Part shown: piece after piece, positions 10,681 through 22,318 of the stretch | How the letters are laid out: the number at the start of each line of letters is the position of its first letter | How positions within the stretch are numbered: the first letter of the stretch is position 1 | Assembly (NCBI GenBank): GCA_920105625.2 | Contig: OV050031.1 | Coordinates: forward strand, 221,264,194-221,328,193 | Length of the DNA stretch: 64,000 nucleotides | Origin: Clusia tigrina | Taxonomy: Eukaryota > Arthropoda > Insecta > Diptera > Clusiidae | Reading direction: 5' to 3' | Notes under the pieces: model-generated | Seen by the model: only the letters and a program-made list of their open reading frames with translations | What the model was told of the DNA's origin: nothing | Database searches by the model: none | Made by a program: the position numbers and the translations under genes

Positions 10681-11698
10681 GCAACTCAATTTATGAATTA
10701 GTTAAGTTTAGTTTCTTCTCTTTTGTTGTTGTTGTTGCTTTGTTTTTGCCGTAGAAGCCAATTAATTTCAACCACATGTGCAGCAAATGCGGCAGCACAA
10801 TGCACGAAATTTTAGAAATTCGGCCCCAGCGCGCCAAAAACGGATGTCGCCGCGACGTGACATTTGAAAGCGTTTCGGCGGATAGTGCCACGCAGCCGAG
10901 AGCCGCAATTATGAATGGATTAATGAATGAATTTCATTCTGGCGATTGCGATTGCGATTTGTCATTTCGCGTTTCTTCTGCCGCCATTTGACGCACGCAA
11001 TTTAATTGGGACCAACAGAATGCGCCGCAGAAGTCACAACTGCACGACTGGCAACGTAAAATGTTCATAATTTGTAGTGACGCCAAGAATCGGGCATGTT
11101 TAATAATTCACTTACGGAAGTACGAGCAACAGCGGGCGGTGAAAGTGCACAGCAACGGCGATCAGAGCAGCAGAATATTTCCCACAATACGCTTCGACAC
11201 CTCACAACTCTACTCGAACTCACCCCACTTAGAGCTGCATCCCTAGGTCTGGGGAGGAGGAGCGAATGTTGTGTTGATTGCACATTTAAATATTAATTTA
11301 ATTACACAACAACATCAGCAACTTAGCATATCCTTAGGGCACAGCATCAGCGCCATTGCCATCGAAATGGGTGCATTAATGAACGGGAAGCAGCATTTTC
11401 CCAAAGCCAGGCAGTCACACAGACACAAAGTCGCGCTAACTCGATAAACGTTGTGACATTCACACGCGTCCTTTTCTTCTCTCTATTCGGCTTAATTAAA
11501 CAGGTCGAAATCACACGTGCACGCAGTCGCTCCTGACATGTCGTTGTCCTAGGGTGTCGCTTTAACAGGCTCGCTCTGCCAGTGACACCCCAGTGGCACG
11601 GCATTGCAGCCGGAAAGTGGTCGTTGGAAAAGTGTGCTTCACATGAACAGCACAGCAAACTAACTGTTGTAGTTATTGCAGTAATTGTCGTTGTTGTT

Positions 11699-11729
<31 letters not shown>

Positions 11730-11900
11730 TTGTTGTTGTTGGTATTTATATAAATTTCTAATATGCCACGCCACACACACACTTCAGCGCAAATGATGTT
11801 TTCGTTTAAGTCTCCTGAGATGGGCCGACGCCCAGCGACGTGCGCTGCGTCAGTCGCATTCGCGTTTCGAATACTTTGCATCCTGCCATCCAGCTAAATA
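10681..11900. other. Unique island with GTT microsatellite, no gene recognised
   Basis: The sequence is less AT-rich and of the kind typical of fly regulatory or intronic DNA. It has no transposon match. A GTT microsatellite with GCT interruptions lies at about 11690-11740. Short frames (for example 103 codons at 11347-11658, minus) lack domains and plausible codon structure. Confidence 0.45.
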
Positions 11901-12089
11901 TCTGTCCACTTGAGCCTGAGCATCCTTCTGGGATACTGGCACACCGCCTTCGGTTTGTCTATAAGGGATATTAATCAAATAAATTTAACCTTAAGAACGT
12001 AAACAAATCGTGCCGTGCACACACTAAACTAACCCTTAAGTGAGGAAATTACTCAATGAGTGCATTGCAGAGTTGCCATATTTAAAAAT

Positions 12090-12600
12090 TTTGACAAATT
12101 TGCATATATTTCGATAGGCTTGTAGTAGCCTTGATTGGCAAGAGTAACCTTATTTTTAATTATAAGAAAATATACATTTATATATTTAGTTTTCGATATT
12201 ACTGCTGGCAGATATTGTTGGCAATAGTTGCCATATTTTTTATATAAAAAAAGTATATATTAAAAAAAAGTATATATTTATATGCTTTCCAATATCATCA
12301 TAGGCAGATATTATTTGCAAGAAATGACATATTTATAATATTTCAAAAGATTTGTTCAGTTTTCGATGTCCTTATTTGCAAGAGTTGCCAGATTTTTATT
12401 ATTTATTTAAATTTTCATATATGTATATCGCTTTTTCTAGATCATCAAAATCCGCCCTGATTGCCAAGAGTTGCCATATTTGTATTATATAACTAAATTT
12501 CATATATATCTCTTTTTCCAGATCATCGAAATCTGCCCTGATTGCCAAGAGTTGCCATACTTTTAATATTAAAATTAAAATATACATTTATATAAAAATT
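12090..12600. repeat. AT-rich tandem repeat, unit about 80 bp, 6 copies
   Basis: The marker (G/C)ATTxGCAAGAGTTGCCATA recurs at about 12130, 12211, 12307, 12368, 12453 and 12535, each followed by a TTTATATAAAA-like spacer. The last two copies are the most alike (GCCCTGATTGCCAAGAGTTG). Unit length varies from about 60 to 96 bp because of indels in the AT spacer. Confidence 0.85.
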
Positions 12601-13129
12601 TTTCATCCCACGGCACCAATTGAATTTCTTCTAGGAGTCACACCTTTTCATAGCGAGGAGGGATTTGCTAAGGACCAAAGATAGCTTCGGCTCAGATAGT
12701 TTGCAGGAGTTACCAAGGTGGTGTCTTGCCACATATCCAAGCTGTACTCCTGTCAAGAAAACAGAAAAAAAACATCTTAAAATATGAATTATTCAATCAG
12801 GAATAGGGACCAGGAAGGTAAATATCTACTCTCGTCGTTGCGAATGGCCACACGCAACCAAGGATTAGTTTTATAAAACGATTCAAAAGAGAATTTAGTA
12901 AATAAAAAGATATGGAAAGGTATATCTAAAACTTACAAGATAAATAAGAATACTCGGACGGTTCCCTCACTGATGATTGAACCGACGCAAGCTTATTTGG
13001 GCGGGGGAAAAGATAGTCGAAAGTGCTAGGGAAGAACAAAAGCATCTTTCAAATGGAAAGTTACACGATAGACAGAAACGTTTTCTTCAACCATTAACGT
13101 AACTATCGGAACGAAAGAAAATCCTTCCT

Positions 13130-14400
13130 AAGTGATAAGCCAGGCAGCAATTAAGGCACTCAATTCTCACCAAGTGACAACAAAACTGATGTATTGGTAA
13201 GCTGAACATCATTGGCCAAAACAATCAGGTATGGATCCTATAGATTCCGAGTTACGTGGGTATTTCTAGTAACGAAATGGCAGACAAACTATAATACTCA
13301 TATATATTAAATAAAGTCATAGTAGTCGGAAAAGTTGGGCTACAACGTTTTCCAGTTGATTATTCTAAGCATTCCAATGGTGACAAAGTTAGAAAGGGGA
13401 AATATTTGTCAGGAAGTTACTTAACTTACAAGAAATATGACGATTCTAGCCTTGAGTGCTCTGGCAGATTATACACTTTTTAAGATTGAAGAACAGCTGA
13501 TTAAATACTGAAATTTTACGCAGTTCCCAATAATCTTTTGCAGATTTCTGAACTGCCTTCAATTTGGTATGCATCGATCTGTCATTTAATGAGTAGCTGA
13601 TTCATTCAAGTACCTAGCGATGGATTCTCTTCAAGAGTTGTTAGTATACCAGTGATTGCATATGACTATGATTGCCTGCAAGCAAGTCCCAATAAGTTTT
13701 TATATGTTTATGAACAGCCCCCACTTTAATATGAATCATTCTGTCAGTCAATAAGTAGCTGGTTTATTCAAGTACCGAACAATGGATCCTCTACAAGAGC
13801 TGCCTGTGTGACAGTGGCAGCATTTGACTCAACAATGTAAGATTGAAATGCCTCAAAAGTTCTAGTATACTCTAGATGTGGGTCCCCCTAAGGTAAAATA
13901 TATAAGGGAAATATGTATAATCACTTGCTCCGTAAGGCTCAGGAGAGGTGGAAAACGCTCCAACATTTGCCATTTCGAGAATGATGTTGCCTAAGTACAG
14001 TGCAATAGGAACGAATCCTCTTCTTAATAAACCAAGATTAACACCATTATCATTCTTGTAGCTTTCAGCAGTGATCATTGAACTAACACGTACACTGAAG
14101 AAATGGGATTTCCGTTCAAAGTTCATTGCAGGAGCTGAAAAGACCCACAAGAGAGAGAAACAGCCGTCCACTTTCTGTGTGATTGTCCAATCCTCGTTCG
14201 CTTGATACTGAAATATTTCCGAACTCCCTTTCTAGAGAGTCTAGAGCATGGTTTTAGTTTAGAACTTTCAGAACTAACCAAATTTGTAACAACTCCGGCT
14301 GGTAGTAACTTATATCAAAGTATATCATTAAATTTAAGCTCGCAAGGATATGTCATCAAAAGAGCACTATTGCTAATTGAGGCATAACGAAGGTCGGAAG
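13130..14400 (+). mobile_element. LINE (Jockey-like) relic in pieces: RNase H and C-terminal motif
   Basis: At 13130-13310 a broken frame reads LSD..QAAIKALNSHQVTTKLMY and then IPSYVGISSNEMADKL, the second half of an RNase H domain. At 13935-14290 a related frame reads AQERWKTLQHLPFREMMLP and, after a gap, CRS-stop-KDPQERETAVHFLC, DCPILVRLILKYFRTPFLES and LELSELTKFV. This is the C-terminal Cys/His motif and tail of a Jockey-like ORF2. Between them lies a duplication of about 150 bp (TTATTCAAGTACC at about 13604 and 13757). Stops and indels are frequent, so this is an old copy. Confidence 0.75.
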
Positions 14401-15470
14401 GCATTGTACCCACCCATCTACTGGTATATTCCTGTCATTCTAGGGATATTGCTATAAGGTTTCTTAGTGAGTGAAGAACTGTATCCACTGGTTTTGCTTT
14501 ACAGTATAAATTTTTGGAACAATTTCGACTCTAATGTGTGCATAGATGTCAATCAATCTTTCCGACGTTCAATCATCAAAACCTAAAGTTCCCTCTTTTG
14601 TATGCAAATGTATTTGATTTGGGACTCAAGGGTAGCATAGCTATTAGCGATAGCTTAAATTGATAAGAGGCTCGAGTACTTTATTGTCACAAAATTTCAA
14701 GGTTGTATGACGCTCCAGTAAAAAGTTGCAAGCATTTGAATGTAGCAAACTTTGAAAGGTATAGGACGCACACTACAGAAGTTAGTCTGTTTGTTAATTG
14801 AATTACATATATTAAAGAACACGAGCGAACTTAAGAGGAATTTTTGGTGTTGAAACCCCTGTGAACGAACAACAACTATGCCATCGATATATTTTGAACG
14901 AAAAGAGCATGTATCCGCGAATAAATGCTCTTAAAACATTGAAAAACTCTCTCCGAAACTTGTATCTGTGAGCGCCACTCTTCGAACAGATCCGAAAACT
15001 AACTTCGTTGAAGAGATGACGTATTACAAACGGAGGGCAATTGCTTTAGGGAAAGGATATTATTATTATTATTTAACAGGCTAAAAGAACACCGCGACCT
15101 AAGAGATCTATTGAGCAGCCTCGTACCCAACTAAAACCATCCTAGACTATTTGTAAATCTCGTAACTGCTGTGGGCTTAATTTTCACTCGGTGATTTGGA
15201 GATAAGAACCCACTCGGAAAGGGTAACTTTACCAAGGATCATTACGGTTTTATAACGCTATTACGACACAATTAACTAGCATTAAACGAAGTTATTCATT
15301 CTAGTTTAAGCTCTGTGGGAGATATCCTCAATATTATTTCTATCGTGTATGATACTCATAGATCCTCTCTAGTGTAATAATCCTTCGAATTTCTGTGCCT
15401 GTGGCAACTCCTGCACACAGATCGGTTTCCCATCTTCCACTTTTGCAGATGCAAATATGAAATCAACGAG
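14401..15470. other. Unassigned AT-rich sequence, no gene seen
   Basis: No repeat family, domain or RNA gene could be recognised. It contains a short (TTA)n run near 15060. Confidence 0.35.
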
Positions 15471-16450
15471 CACGTGTCTCACTTACAATACCACGCTCTC
15501 ACCTCACCCCTCTTTAATGCTGCAAATCTGCTACTGATGCGCTTTGGAGTGCTTTTTCTGGCTACTGCAATATCAACACTTGAGAGTTATTTATTTATCA
15601 CACAAAAAAAGGATACATTTAAGCCCAACAACTGCAACAACAACAACAAAAAACCAATACATAGAAAACAAACTCATGAATTTTCTGCTACTTCGCAGCC
15701 ACCCCTTTTCACACCGCAACGGCACGGTTAATCATAAAAAACAGTGAAAACAAAATATTATTTTAGTTGCTCAACTTAGTCGGAGAGTAGTGCTGGCAGC
15801 AGAGGCAGCCGCAAATCATTGACACAGCAAATTAATATTAATTTGTGACACACGCGCGTTTGACACACCGACTCAGCGCCGAGCCACGGCAATTTCCTGT
15901 CAACGCTCTGCGGTCCGCGGTCCGCTTTCGTCCTGGCGCGCTAACTGCCGCCGTTCCATTGGCTGGCTGAGCCTTAAGCCTGCATCAAGTGAAATGATGC
16001 GAATGTCCTTTCTGTGTGATGAGTAATTAATTTGGATTCTGTGGCATTTTATAATTTAGGGGTGATTTCCTTGATTTCCCTACGACTGCCGACGCCGCCG
16101 TCGACTACCGTGTATTTACTCAAGTGTTAAAGTAAAACTTTTCTCTGTGACTTCTGAAATTTATTTCACATTTCTTGCTTTTCTTCTCTTGAAAAAAAAG
16201 AAATGATTTTTTTTCTCTCGTCTACACCCTCATGAAAAATGAGACACCTTCTAGGATATCCTGCAAAGTTGAAAACTTAACTTGTTTTCTTTTTTTTGCT
16301 TTATTCCTCAAACAGTTTTCATACGCAATCAATCCTTGTAATTGCAACTTTTTCCTGCTAAATGTAAAAATTCCCATGAAAAACGTAGCGCAAAATGAGA
16401 AATGTGGGCATTCAGAACAAAAAAAAACACACACACAAAAAAGGAAAGAA
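15471..16450. other. Unique island, no gene recognised
   Basis: The stretch is non-repetitive, with (CAA)n at about 15630-15650, purine- or pyrimidine-rich tracts and a GC-richer core (about 15880-16110, for example GACGCCGCCGTCGAC). A 123-codon frame at 16232-16603 is lysine-rich low-complexity translation with no domain and is not called as a gene. Confidence 0.45.
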
Positions 16451-16796
16451 GCTCACTTACAACGTGCGGGAGAAGGGGTCGAACAGTACCGAACGAATTA
16501 TGCATACCCTACAAAGACAGAAGGACCAAAAATTTGTCTGGCGAATATATTGAATACTAAGAAAATGATGCTGCAGTTCAAGGAATCGAAGGGAAGTGAG
16601 TAAGTGTATCAAGAGGTGGGAGGAATGGGCGAATATCATAGTGAAAGATATAGATAGAGATATCAAGGTTTGGAAGATGCTTATGGCGGGAAGAGGTTTT
16701 CTCTTTAGGAGGTGTCCCAATATTCAAACTCAGGGTCTGTTTTTGTGTCCCTCAACACTGCTCTGATTGTAGGTACCCATGATGTTAGTAGAGTGT

Positions 16797-17196
16797 CTCT
16801 TGTAGATAGATAGATATATTTAAGGGTGTTATACACTGCGACGTGAAAGATCTATTGTGATGCCCCTATTTATTAGAAAGATGAGGATAGTCTCATCTAT
16901 AAATCTACTGTCAGGTTAATTTCCGACAGGAATTCATATATTTTGGAGGAATCAAGATGAGGGATCTTGCTCATATCTAAGATATATTCTCCAAAACACC
17001 TGTGTCTTTTATGTGCCAATGGTCCGCAGTCTGTGATCAGGTGCAGTGAGGTTTCGTCACTTTCTCCACAGAATCGACAGATGGCATCTGAAGATATACC
17101 CAACTTGTTCAAATGGTAGTTGAGTCTACAATGTCCGCTTAAAATGCCTGTGATGATTCTTAATTTACCCCTAGGCAAGTGTCTGTTGTAACCCAT
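16797..17196 (-). mobile_element. LINE family B: C-terminal ORF2 fragment with 3' UTR and TCTA-type tail
   Basis: The minus strand has an uninterrupted 99-codon stretch (17196 to 16897). It contains KLRIITGILSGHCRLNYHLN, then LGISSDAICRFCGE, ETSLHLITDCGPLAHKR and IPHLDSSKIYEFLSEI. This is the C-terminal part of ORF2 with its C-x2-C...H-x4-C motif. A 3' UTR of about 100 bp follows, with conserved wording (AATAAATAGGGGCATCACAA) and a TATC/TCTA microsatellite tail (16802-16815). The same end is found at 40103-40320, 47590-47925 and 58900-59280. This is one of the better-preserved ends, with no stop before the natural one. Confidence 0.88.
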
Positions 17197-17243
17197 AAAA
17201 TCTTTAAAGATATATACTGATATATAGCCTCACCCATATATAT

Positions 17244-17830
17244 AGATTATAACCCATGCCTATACTAACTAAACTAGTCTTCCTTCATCCTTCTTAGTTT
17301 TTAGTGCCTCCTAAGGTTTCGAGATTATAGCGTATGCCTGCACTGACCAAACTAGTCTTACTTCAGCCTTCTAAGTTTCGAGTGCCTCCAAAGCCTTGCC
17401 AGATTATAACCCATGCCTGTGCTGACTAAACTAGTCTTACTTCATCTTTCCAAGTTTCTAGTGCCTCCAAAGATTTCCCCAGATTATAATCAATGAATAT
17501 ACTGACTAACCTGGTCCCATTCCATCTTTCTAACTTTCTAGTGCCACCATATCCTTTTGCAGATAATAAACCATGCCTACACTGACAAAACTAGTGTCAT
17601 CTTTTGAAGTTTCCAGTGCCGCCAAAGCCTTTTCCACATTATAACCCATGCCAATACTTACCAAACTAGTCTTACTTCGGTCTTCTAAGCTTCTAGTGCC
17701 TCCAATGCTTTTTCCAGATTATAACCCATGCCTATACTGACTAAACTAGTCTTACTTTAGTGTTCTAAACTTATTGTAGCTCCAAATCCTTTTACCGATA
17801 ATAATCCATGATTATATTGAGTAAACCGCT
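17244..17830. repeat. 80-bp tandem repeat, 8 copies
   Basis: AGATTATAACCCATGCC(T) begins units at about 17244, 17322, 17401, 17481, 17561, 17637, 17716 and 17796. Each continues with CTGACTAAACTAGTCTTACTTC and ends GTGCCTCCAAAGC. Spacing is 76-80 bp. No reading frame crosses the array. It directly follows the LINE relic at 16797-17196. Confidence 0.93.
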
Positions 17831-18084
17831 GACCTCCAAAGCAAAAATATCATATATAGTTCCCAAATCCCCAAAAAGTCAAGAATGAAGAACACCTTTA
17901 TATAATGTATATAAAAATATATATAGATTCCCTATTATTTTAATATATCTCCATCAGTTATTATAATTATTACCTTGCACCATAATTAATGAAGTCTCCA
18001 AGGGGTTGGAAGAATGAGTACTAGCAACTAAGGTCCTCGACTCGAAGAAGAAAAAAGGTTTAGAAATATGCATTTTTGAGACCA

Positions 18085-18157
18085 TGACCAAGGCAGGATT
18101 CGAACCCACGGCCAGATGAGTCTGAGTCTAGCATGCTTACCACTAGACCATGGATGC
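18085..18157 (-). pseudogene. tRNA-like sequence with intact pol III A and B boxes
   Basis: On the minus strand TGGTCTAGTGG (18150-18140) matches the A-box consensus and GGTTCGAATCC (18106-18096) matches the B box, 33 nt apart. The T-arm pairs (GTGGG with CCTGC, using wobbles). A run of six T (18056-18051) about 30 nt downstream could terminate pol III. The supposed acceptor strands (GCATCCA and CTTGGTC) pair poorly, and the anticodon loop would be about 10 nt, so it is unlikely to be a working tRNA. It could be a tRNA pseudogene or the head of a tRNA-derived SINE. No second copy was noticed in the window. Confidence 0.5.
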
Positions 18158-18359
18158 TGGCCGATCTCCATTAACTGACCAGTTGCAATATGGCGAAAGT
18201 CTTATAAGTATACCGAAATATGCGCCCAGTTTTACAGTAATCTGAACAGAAGGATGACAAGAAAGTTCCTCATGTTTCTTAGCATCAATACAACTCCTTC
18301 GGAAATCAGAGATGAAATAAAATGATACCAATTGTGATGAAGTTTAACTATATTAGGAT

Positions 18360-18790
18360 CGAAATACGAATCATATTAATGGATAAACTACTTATCTCCT
18401 TCATTTATTTGAAGACCTCGAAATGGACAGACTACTTATTGGATAGACTACTCCTCAATTTCATCTATTTTAAGACCTCGAATTGGACAGACTACTTACT
18501 GGGTAGACTACTCCTCAACTTCATCTATTTTAAGACCTCGAATTGGACAGCTACTTCTTGGATAAACTACTCCTCAAGTTCATCTATTTTAATACCTCGA
18601 ATAGGACAGACTACTTATTGGAGACTACTCCTCAAGTTCATCTATTTTAATACCTCGAATAGGACAGACTACTTATTGGATAGACTACTCCTCAAGTTCA
18701 TCTATTTTAAGACCTCGAATAGGATAGACTACTTATTGGGTAGACTACTCCTCAACTTCATCTATTTTAAGACCTCGAATTGGACATCAC
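18360..18790. repeat. 60-bp tandem repeat, about 7 copies
   Basis: The unit reads roughly GACAGACTACTTATTGGATA, then GACTACTCCTCAACTTCATC, then TATTTTAAGACCTCGAATTG. Copies differ by few substitutions and single-base indels. Because 60 is divisible by three, a 160-codon frame runs across it. That frame is a translation of the repeat and not a protein gene. Confidence 0.94.
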
Positions 18791-18799
18791 TGCTTTCTG

Positions 18800-19334
18800 G
18801 GTGATGCGGCTGCCTAACCTACCTACTTACTGAACTAATATAATTTCTTTGACATATCGTAATACTCTTGGTACACTTGGTATAGTTCTCTATGTTAGTT
18901 TTGATACTAAGGACGTAACCTCACCGATCTGTGTTGATGATCGAGGAGCTTTATTTGTATATTAAACCATTAAATAGGGTCTCTCTATGATAAAAAGTAG
19001 ATTAACCCAAGGGAAAGGAGAAAGTGTTCAATGATATGAATGATGATGCGTGTTAAGAATATGATGGTATAATAGAGAGTGAAAAGTCTGCTCCGGAACA
19101 AACTAAATAATTTGCTGAAGAAATAAAGGAATGTTTCTTTTTATTTCATTTACCTATAATGGGAATCCACCGGTAGATATACCACTTGGATTTGAAAGGG
19201 ATTCATAATGAAATGAGAATTTTCTCGATAACTTTAATATATGATATATAACAGAATATATATGTTTATATAGCTATTTGAAGCATTTTGGAGTCGTAGA
19301 CCATTAAGTAGAGTAATAGTAATGTTATAGTAGA
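18800..19334. other. Unassigned AT-rich sequence
   Basis: The segment starts with GCTGCCTAACCTACCTACTT, resembling the CTAC-tailed LINE ends seen at 26745, 35565 and 44815. It then continues as AT-rich DNA with no gene. Confidence 0.35.
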
Positions 19335-20345
19335 TTAGGTTAGGTGGCGAAGGCGTGTGTGGAAACGGTACCCGCACTTACGCTCGGACACATCTATGTC
19401 CATTGTGACTGCCTTCAAAAATACCAAGAGGAGGCCTACTCGTCCATACTCTCGATTTCCGTATACATTGGAAGCAACATCCCTATTTGTTTTTCCAGCT
19501 GAATGTGAGGAGATCCAATAAGTCCACCTTCGTTATCTCTGTCAAGCTTGTTAAGAAGCGCGACTCCAAACATTGAAGTCGTTTCAACTGTAGTCTTGGA
19601 TATTTTCACAAAAAAAGTGATGAATCGATTCTATCTTTTCTTCATCATGGCAACTCTTGCATAGCCCGCTCGACGGAATACGCCAACGTTGAAGCATTCG
19701 TGCGATAGCACAAAGCCCGGTAATGACCGCCGAAAACATTCTTACTGCAGGTTTGTTGAGCTCCAAGAGAATCTTCGTTCTCTTCATGTCTAACCTAGGC
19801 CATAAGGCTCGTGAGACTTCACAGTCGTCACGATTAGTCGGACCGTGAGACTTCACAGTCGGCACGATTAGTCCATAAGGCCCGTGAGAATTCACAGTCG
19901 TCATGATTAGACCATAAGGCCAGTGGGACTTCACAGTCGTCACGATTAGTCCATAAGGCCCGTGAGAATTCACAGTCGTCACGATTAGACCATAAGGCCA
20001 GTGGGACTTCACAGTCGTCACGATTAGTCCATAAGGCCCGTGAGAATTCACAGTCGTCACGATTAGACCATAAGGCCAGTGGGACTTCACAGTCGTCACG
20101 ATTAGTCCATGTTGTTTGTCACCACAATAGTGAATTCATCTATGCTCCTAAACATTTCACATATCGGGATTTGTATTGAGGTATCTGCTTCGTTAATGTC
20201 CATTCCAGCGCCCCTTCTGGCCATCTCGTCCACTAATTCATTCCCTTCTATATTGCTATGTCCGGGACCTCAGCAAAGTGAGACCTTGAGGGATCCAATG
20301 TTCAGGAATGAGGTACGACTTTCATTGCCAACTTATTTGTAAAAA
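19335..20345 (-). mobile_element. LINE (Jockey-like) relic split by an internal 39-bp repeat array
   Basis: Read on the minus strand from 20300, RNase H wording appears first: PGHSNIEGNELVDEMARRGA (about 20260-20200). The sequence then enters the 39-bp array (20108-19797). It emerges as SRALWPRLDMKRTKILLELN, then ITGLCAIARM, SSGLCKSCHDEEKIESIHHF and FCEN, the C-terminal Cys/His motif of ORF2. About 250 bp of 3' sequence follows to CACCTAACCTAATC (about 19334-19347), a typical LINE tail. A stop precedes PGHSN. The array sits exactly where normal LINE coding sequence should continue. Confidence 0.85.
19797..20108. repeat. 39-bp repeat, about 8 copies in A/B alternation, inside LINE coding sequence
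   Basis: Two versions of a 39-bp unit alternate: CATAAGGCCCGTGAGAATTC... and CATAAGGCCAGTGGGACTTC..., each ending CACAGTCGTCACGATTAG(A/T)C. The 78-bp dimer is repeated at least three times with very few differences. The terminal copy near 19800 is continuous with LINE sequence encoding EVSRALWPRLD, so the array arose by amplifying a piece of the ORF2 gene. The 13-residue period makes one frame appear open. Confidence 0.94.
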
Positions 20346-20689
20346 GATCTTTTGTGTCATTCTACATATCAAAGATAGTGATCCATGTGATCACAGCTGT
20401 CCGATCTTCTATATCCTGTTGTTTTAGTACCCGTAATTTTCTGTAATGCCATAGCATTTCATCCGTTTGGTGATGTCAAAGCATCCCAGTTAAAATCATG
20501 AGATCCTTTTCTACCAAGGTGCTCCTTGTCTAAAGGAATCAAGTAGGGTATCTTCCCCATTTTTGGCTACGCAGTACATCTAACATCACCGCCTGTTCTC
20601 CAAAGGGTCAAACATATATTGCGATTGTTGAGAATATCTCTGGTAATTTTAAGTTCGACTGCGTTGCTGGTGTCAACAATCCCTTGGAT

Positions 20690-21260
20690 CTCAATAATCA
20701 GAACTACTTTGACATACACAATGGCAACATAAAATTCACAGAGAGTTTAGTGACTTCGGAGTTGGTTGGAATTAGAACGAAAAGAACTTTAAAGCCTCAA
20801 AAGGAGTCTAGCTGTGTATCAGTCAAAGAAACCATCGAGTTTTACATATTATTCGTATCAAGTCCTTGATAGATCATGACCAGTTCCCCCTTAAAATTTC
20901 CTCCTAAAAAAGAGTATAGTTGGATATCGTTCAAGGAAACCAATGAATTTAACATATTATTTGCAACTAGTCCCTGATAGATCATGACCATTTCCCTCTT
21001 AAAGTTCGCTCTTAAAGAACTCGAAAGTCTCAAAAGGAGTCTAGTTGGATATCGTTCAAGGAAACCAATGAATTTAACATATTATTTGCAACTAGTCCCT
21101 GATAGATCATGACCATTTCCCTCTTAAAGTTCGCTCTTAAAGAACTCGAAAGTCTCAAAAGGAGTCTAGTTGGATGTCGTTCAAGGAAACCAATGAGTTT
21201 ACCATATTACTCATATCTAGTCTTTGATAGATCATGACCAGTTCCCTCTTAAAGACACGT
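20690..21260. repeat. 125-bp tandem repeat, about 4 copies
   Basis: GGAGTCTAGTTGGATATCGT marks units near 20808, 20915 (shortened), 21041 and 21166, each containing TCCCTGATAGATCATGACCA. The two central units are almost identical across 125 bp, which suggests recent duplication. Confidence 0.9.
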
Positions 21261-21379
21261 ATCACTACCTCAGGGTACCCCAAAGGAACTGTTACTCCGT
21301 CTGACCTAAGCTACTTCTTCTCACACCAGCATGCTCCACTCCCCAACTGTAGAGTGCAGAAACTTCTTTACACCAAAAT

Positions 21380-22090
21380 TAATGTTAAGCTTAAGAAATA
21401 GCGAAAAGAATTAAATGAACGTTACAAAACACACAAAAAGGAAACCCAAAAAAAAGAAAGAGAATGAAAAACGTCAAAAATCAAATAAGAAAACCCAAAA
21501 AGTTTAATATTACTAATCACAGCAAAGCAATTAGGTGGAAAATGAATTTTTTCCACACTTTACTTCGTCTCACTTTGCTCAGCGTTGCTCCAGAGCAGCG
21601 GCCTCGCTTCGTCTGCCAGCCAGCCAACAGCACCCCCACCACCAGCACTCACACTGCCCGGCCCGAGAAGGTGGACGGATGGCGGGGGAAAAAACGACCA
21701 CTCTGCTCTGCTCTGCTCTGCTCCACAGCGATCATCTGGGGTTATATTTGTTTTCCACGCCTTTCTTAAGTTCTGCGCGCTCCTTTTATTTTTTTACAAA
21801 TTACTAACAATTTGTATGTTAAAAGAGAAACAAACATTTTTTTGTGCGTGTATTTTGGAAAAAATTTTCAATTTTACAGCAGTTATTAATCAAGCGCCAG
21901 TGAGCAAGCAAATACTGCATTCGACGTTGAACGGGGCACTGCCGAGTGAGGTATGCGGACGAGTGTGAGTGTTGAAGGACTCGGCATGATTTCCAAAAAT
22001 AAAGAAAAAAATGACAACCTAAGAAAGCAATGGGAATATTGTGAATATAGAGAAGGGGGAATAATGTGAGAAAAACATAAAAACACCGTT
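21380..22090. other. Unique island, no gene recognised
   Basis: Non-repetitive sequence with a GC-richer core (about 21580-21730) that includes a (CTCTG)n run at about 21700-21722. Overlapping frames of 90-127 codons exist on the plus strand. They are proline/histidine or phenylalanine-rich with no domain and conflict with one another, so none is called. Confidence 0.45.
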
Positions 22091-22318
22091 TAAGAGACTA
22101 ATTGGTAGGGCTGCAGTACAGAGTCCGGCTGATTAGATGGAATTCCATAGTAATCCACTGAGAAGGGGTAGGAGCAGGTATCAATCTCTTTTTGGCCAAC
22201 ACTATTCGCTATTTTCTTAGTTTTATTGTACTATTGCAATGTCCTTGTACAAACATAAAATCTTGGAATAGTTTTTGAAACATGAAAAACAAGCGAGGTA
22301 TCGAGAGTTTATTTAGGT

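Noticed and set aside
16232..16603. A 123-codon lysine-rich frame
   Set aside because: It lies in AT/A-rich low-complexity DNA and has no domain.
17244..17830. Regular 80-bp units considered as a CRISPR array
   Set aside because: The units are tandem without unique spacers, and the DNA is eukaryotic.
18322..18804. A 160-codon frame with a 20-residue repeat
   Set aside because: It is the translation of a 60-bp minisatellite. The period is divisible by three, which explains the open frame.
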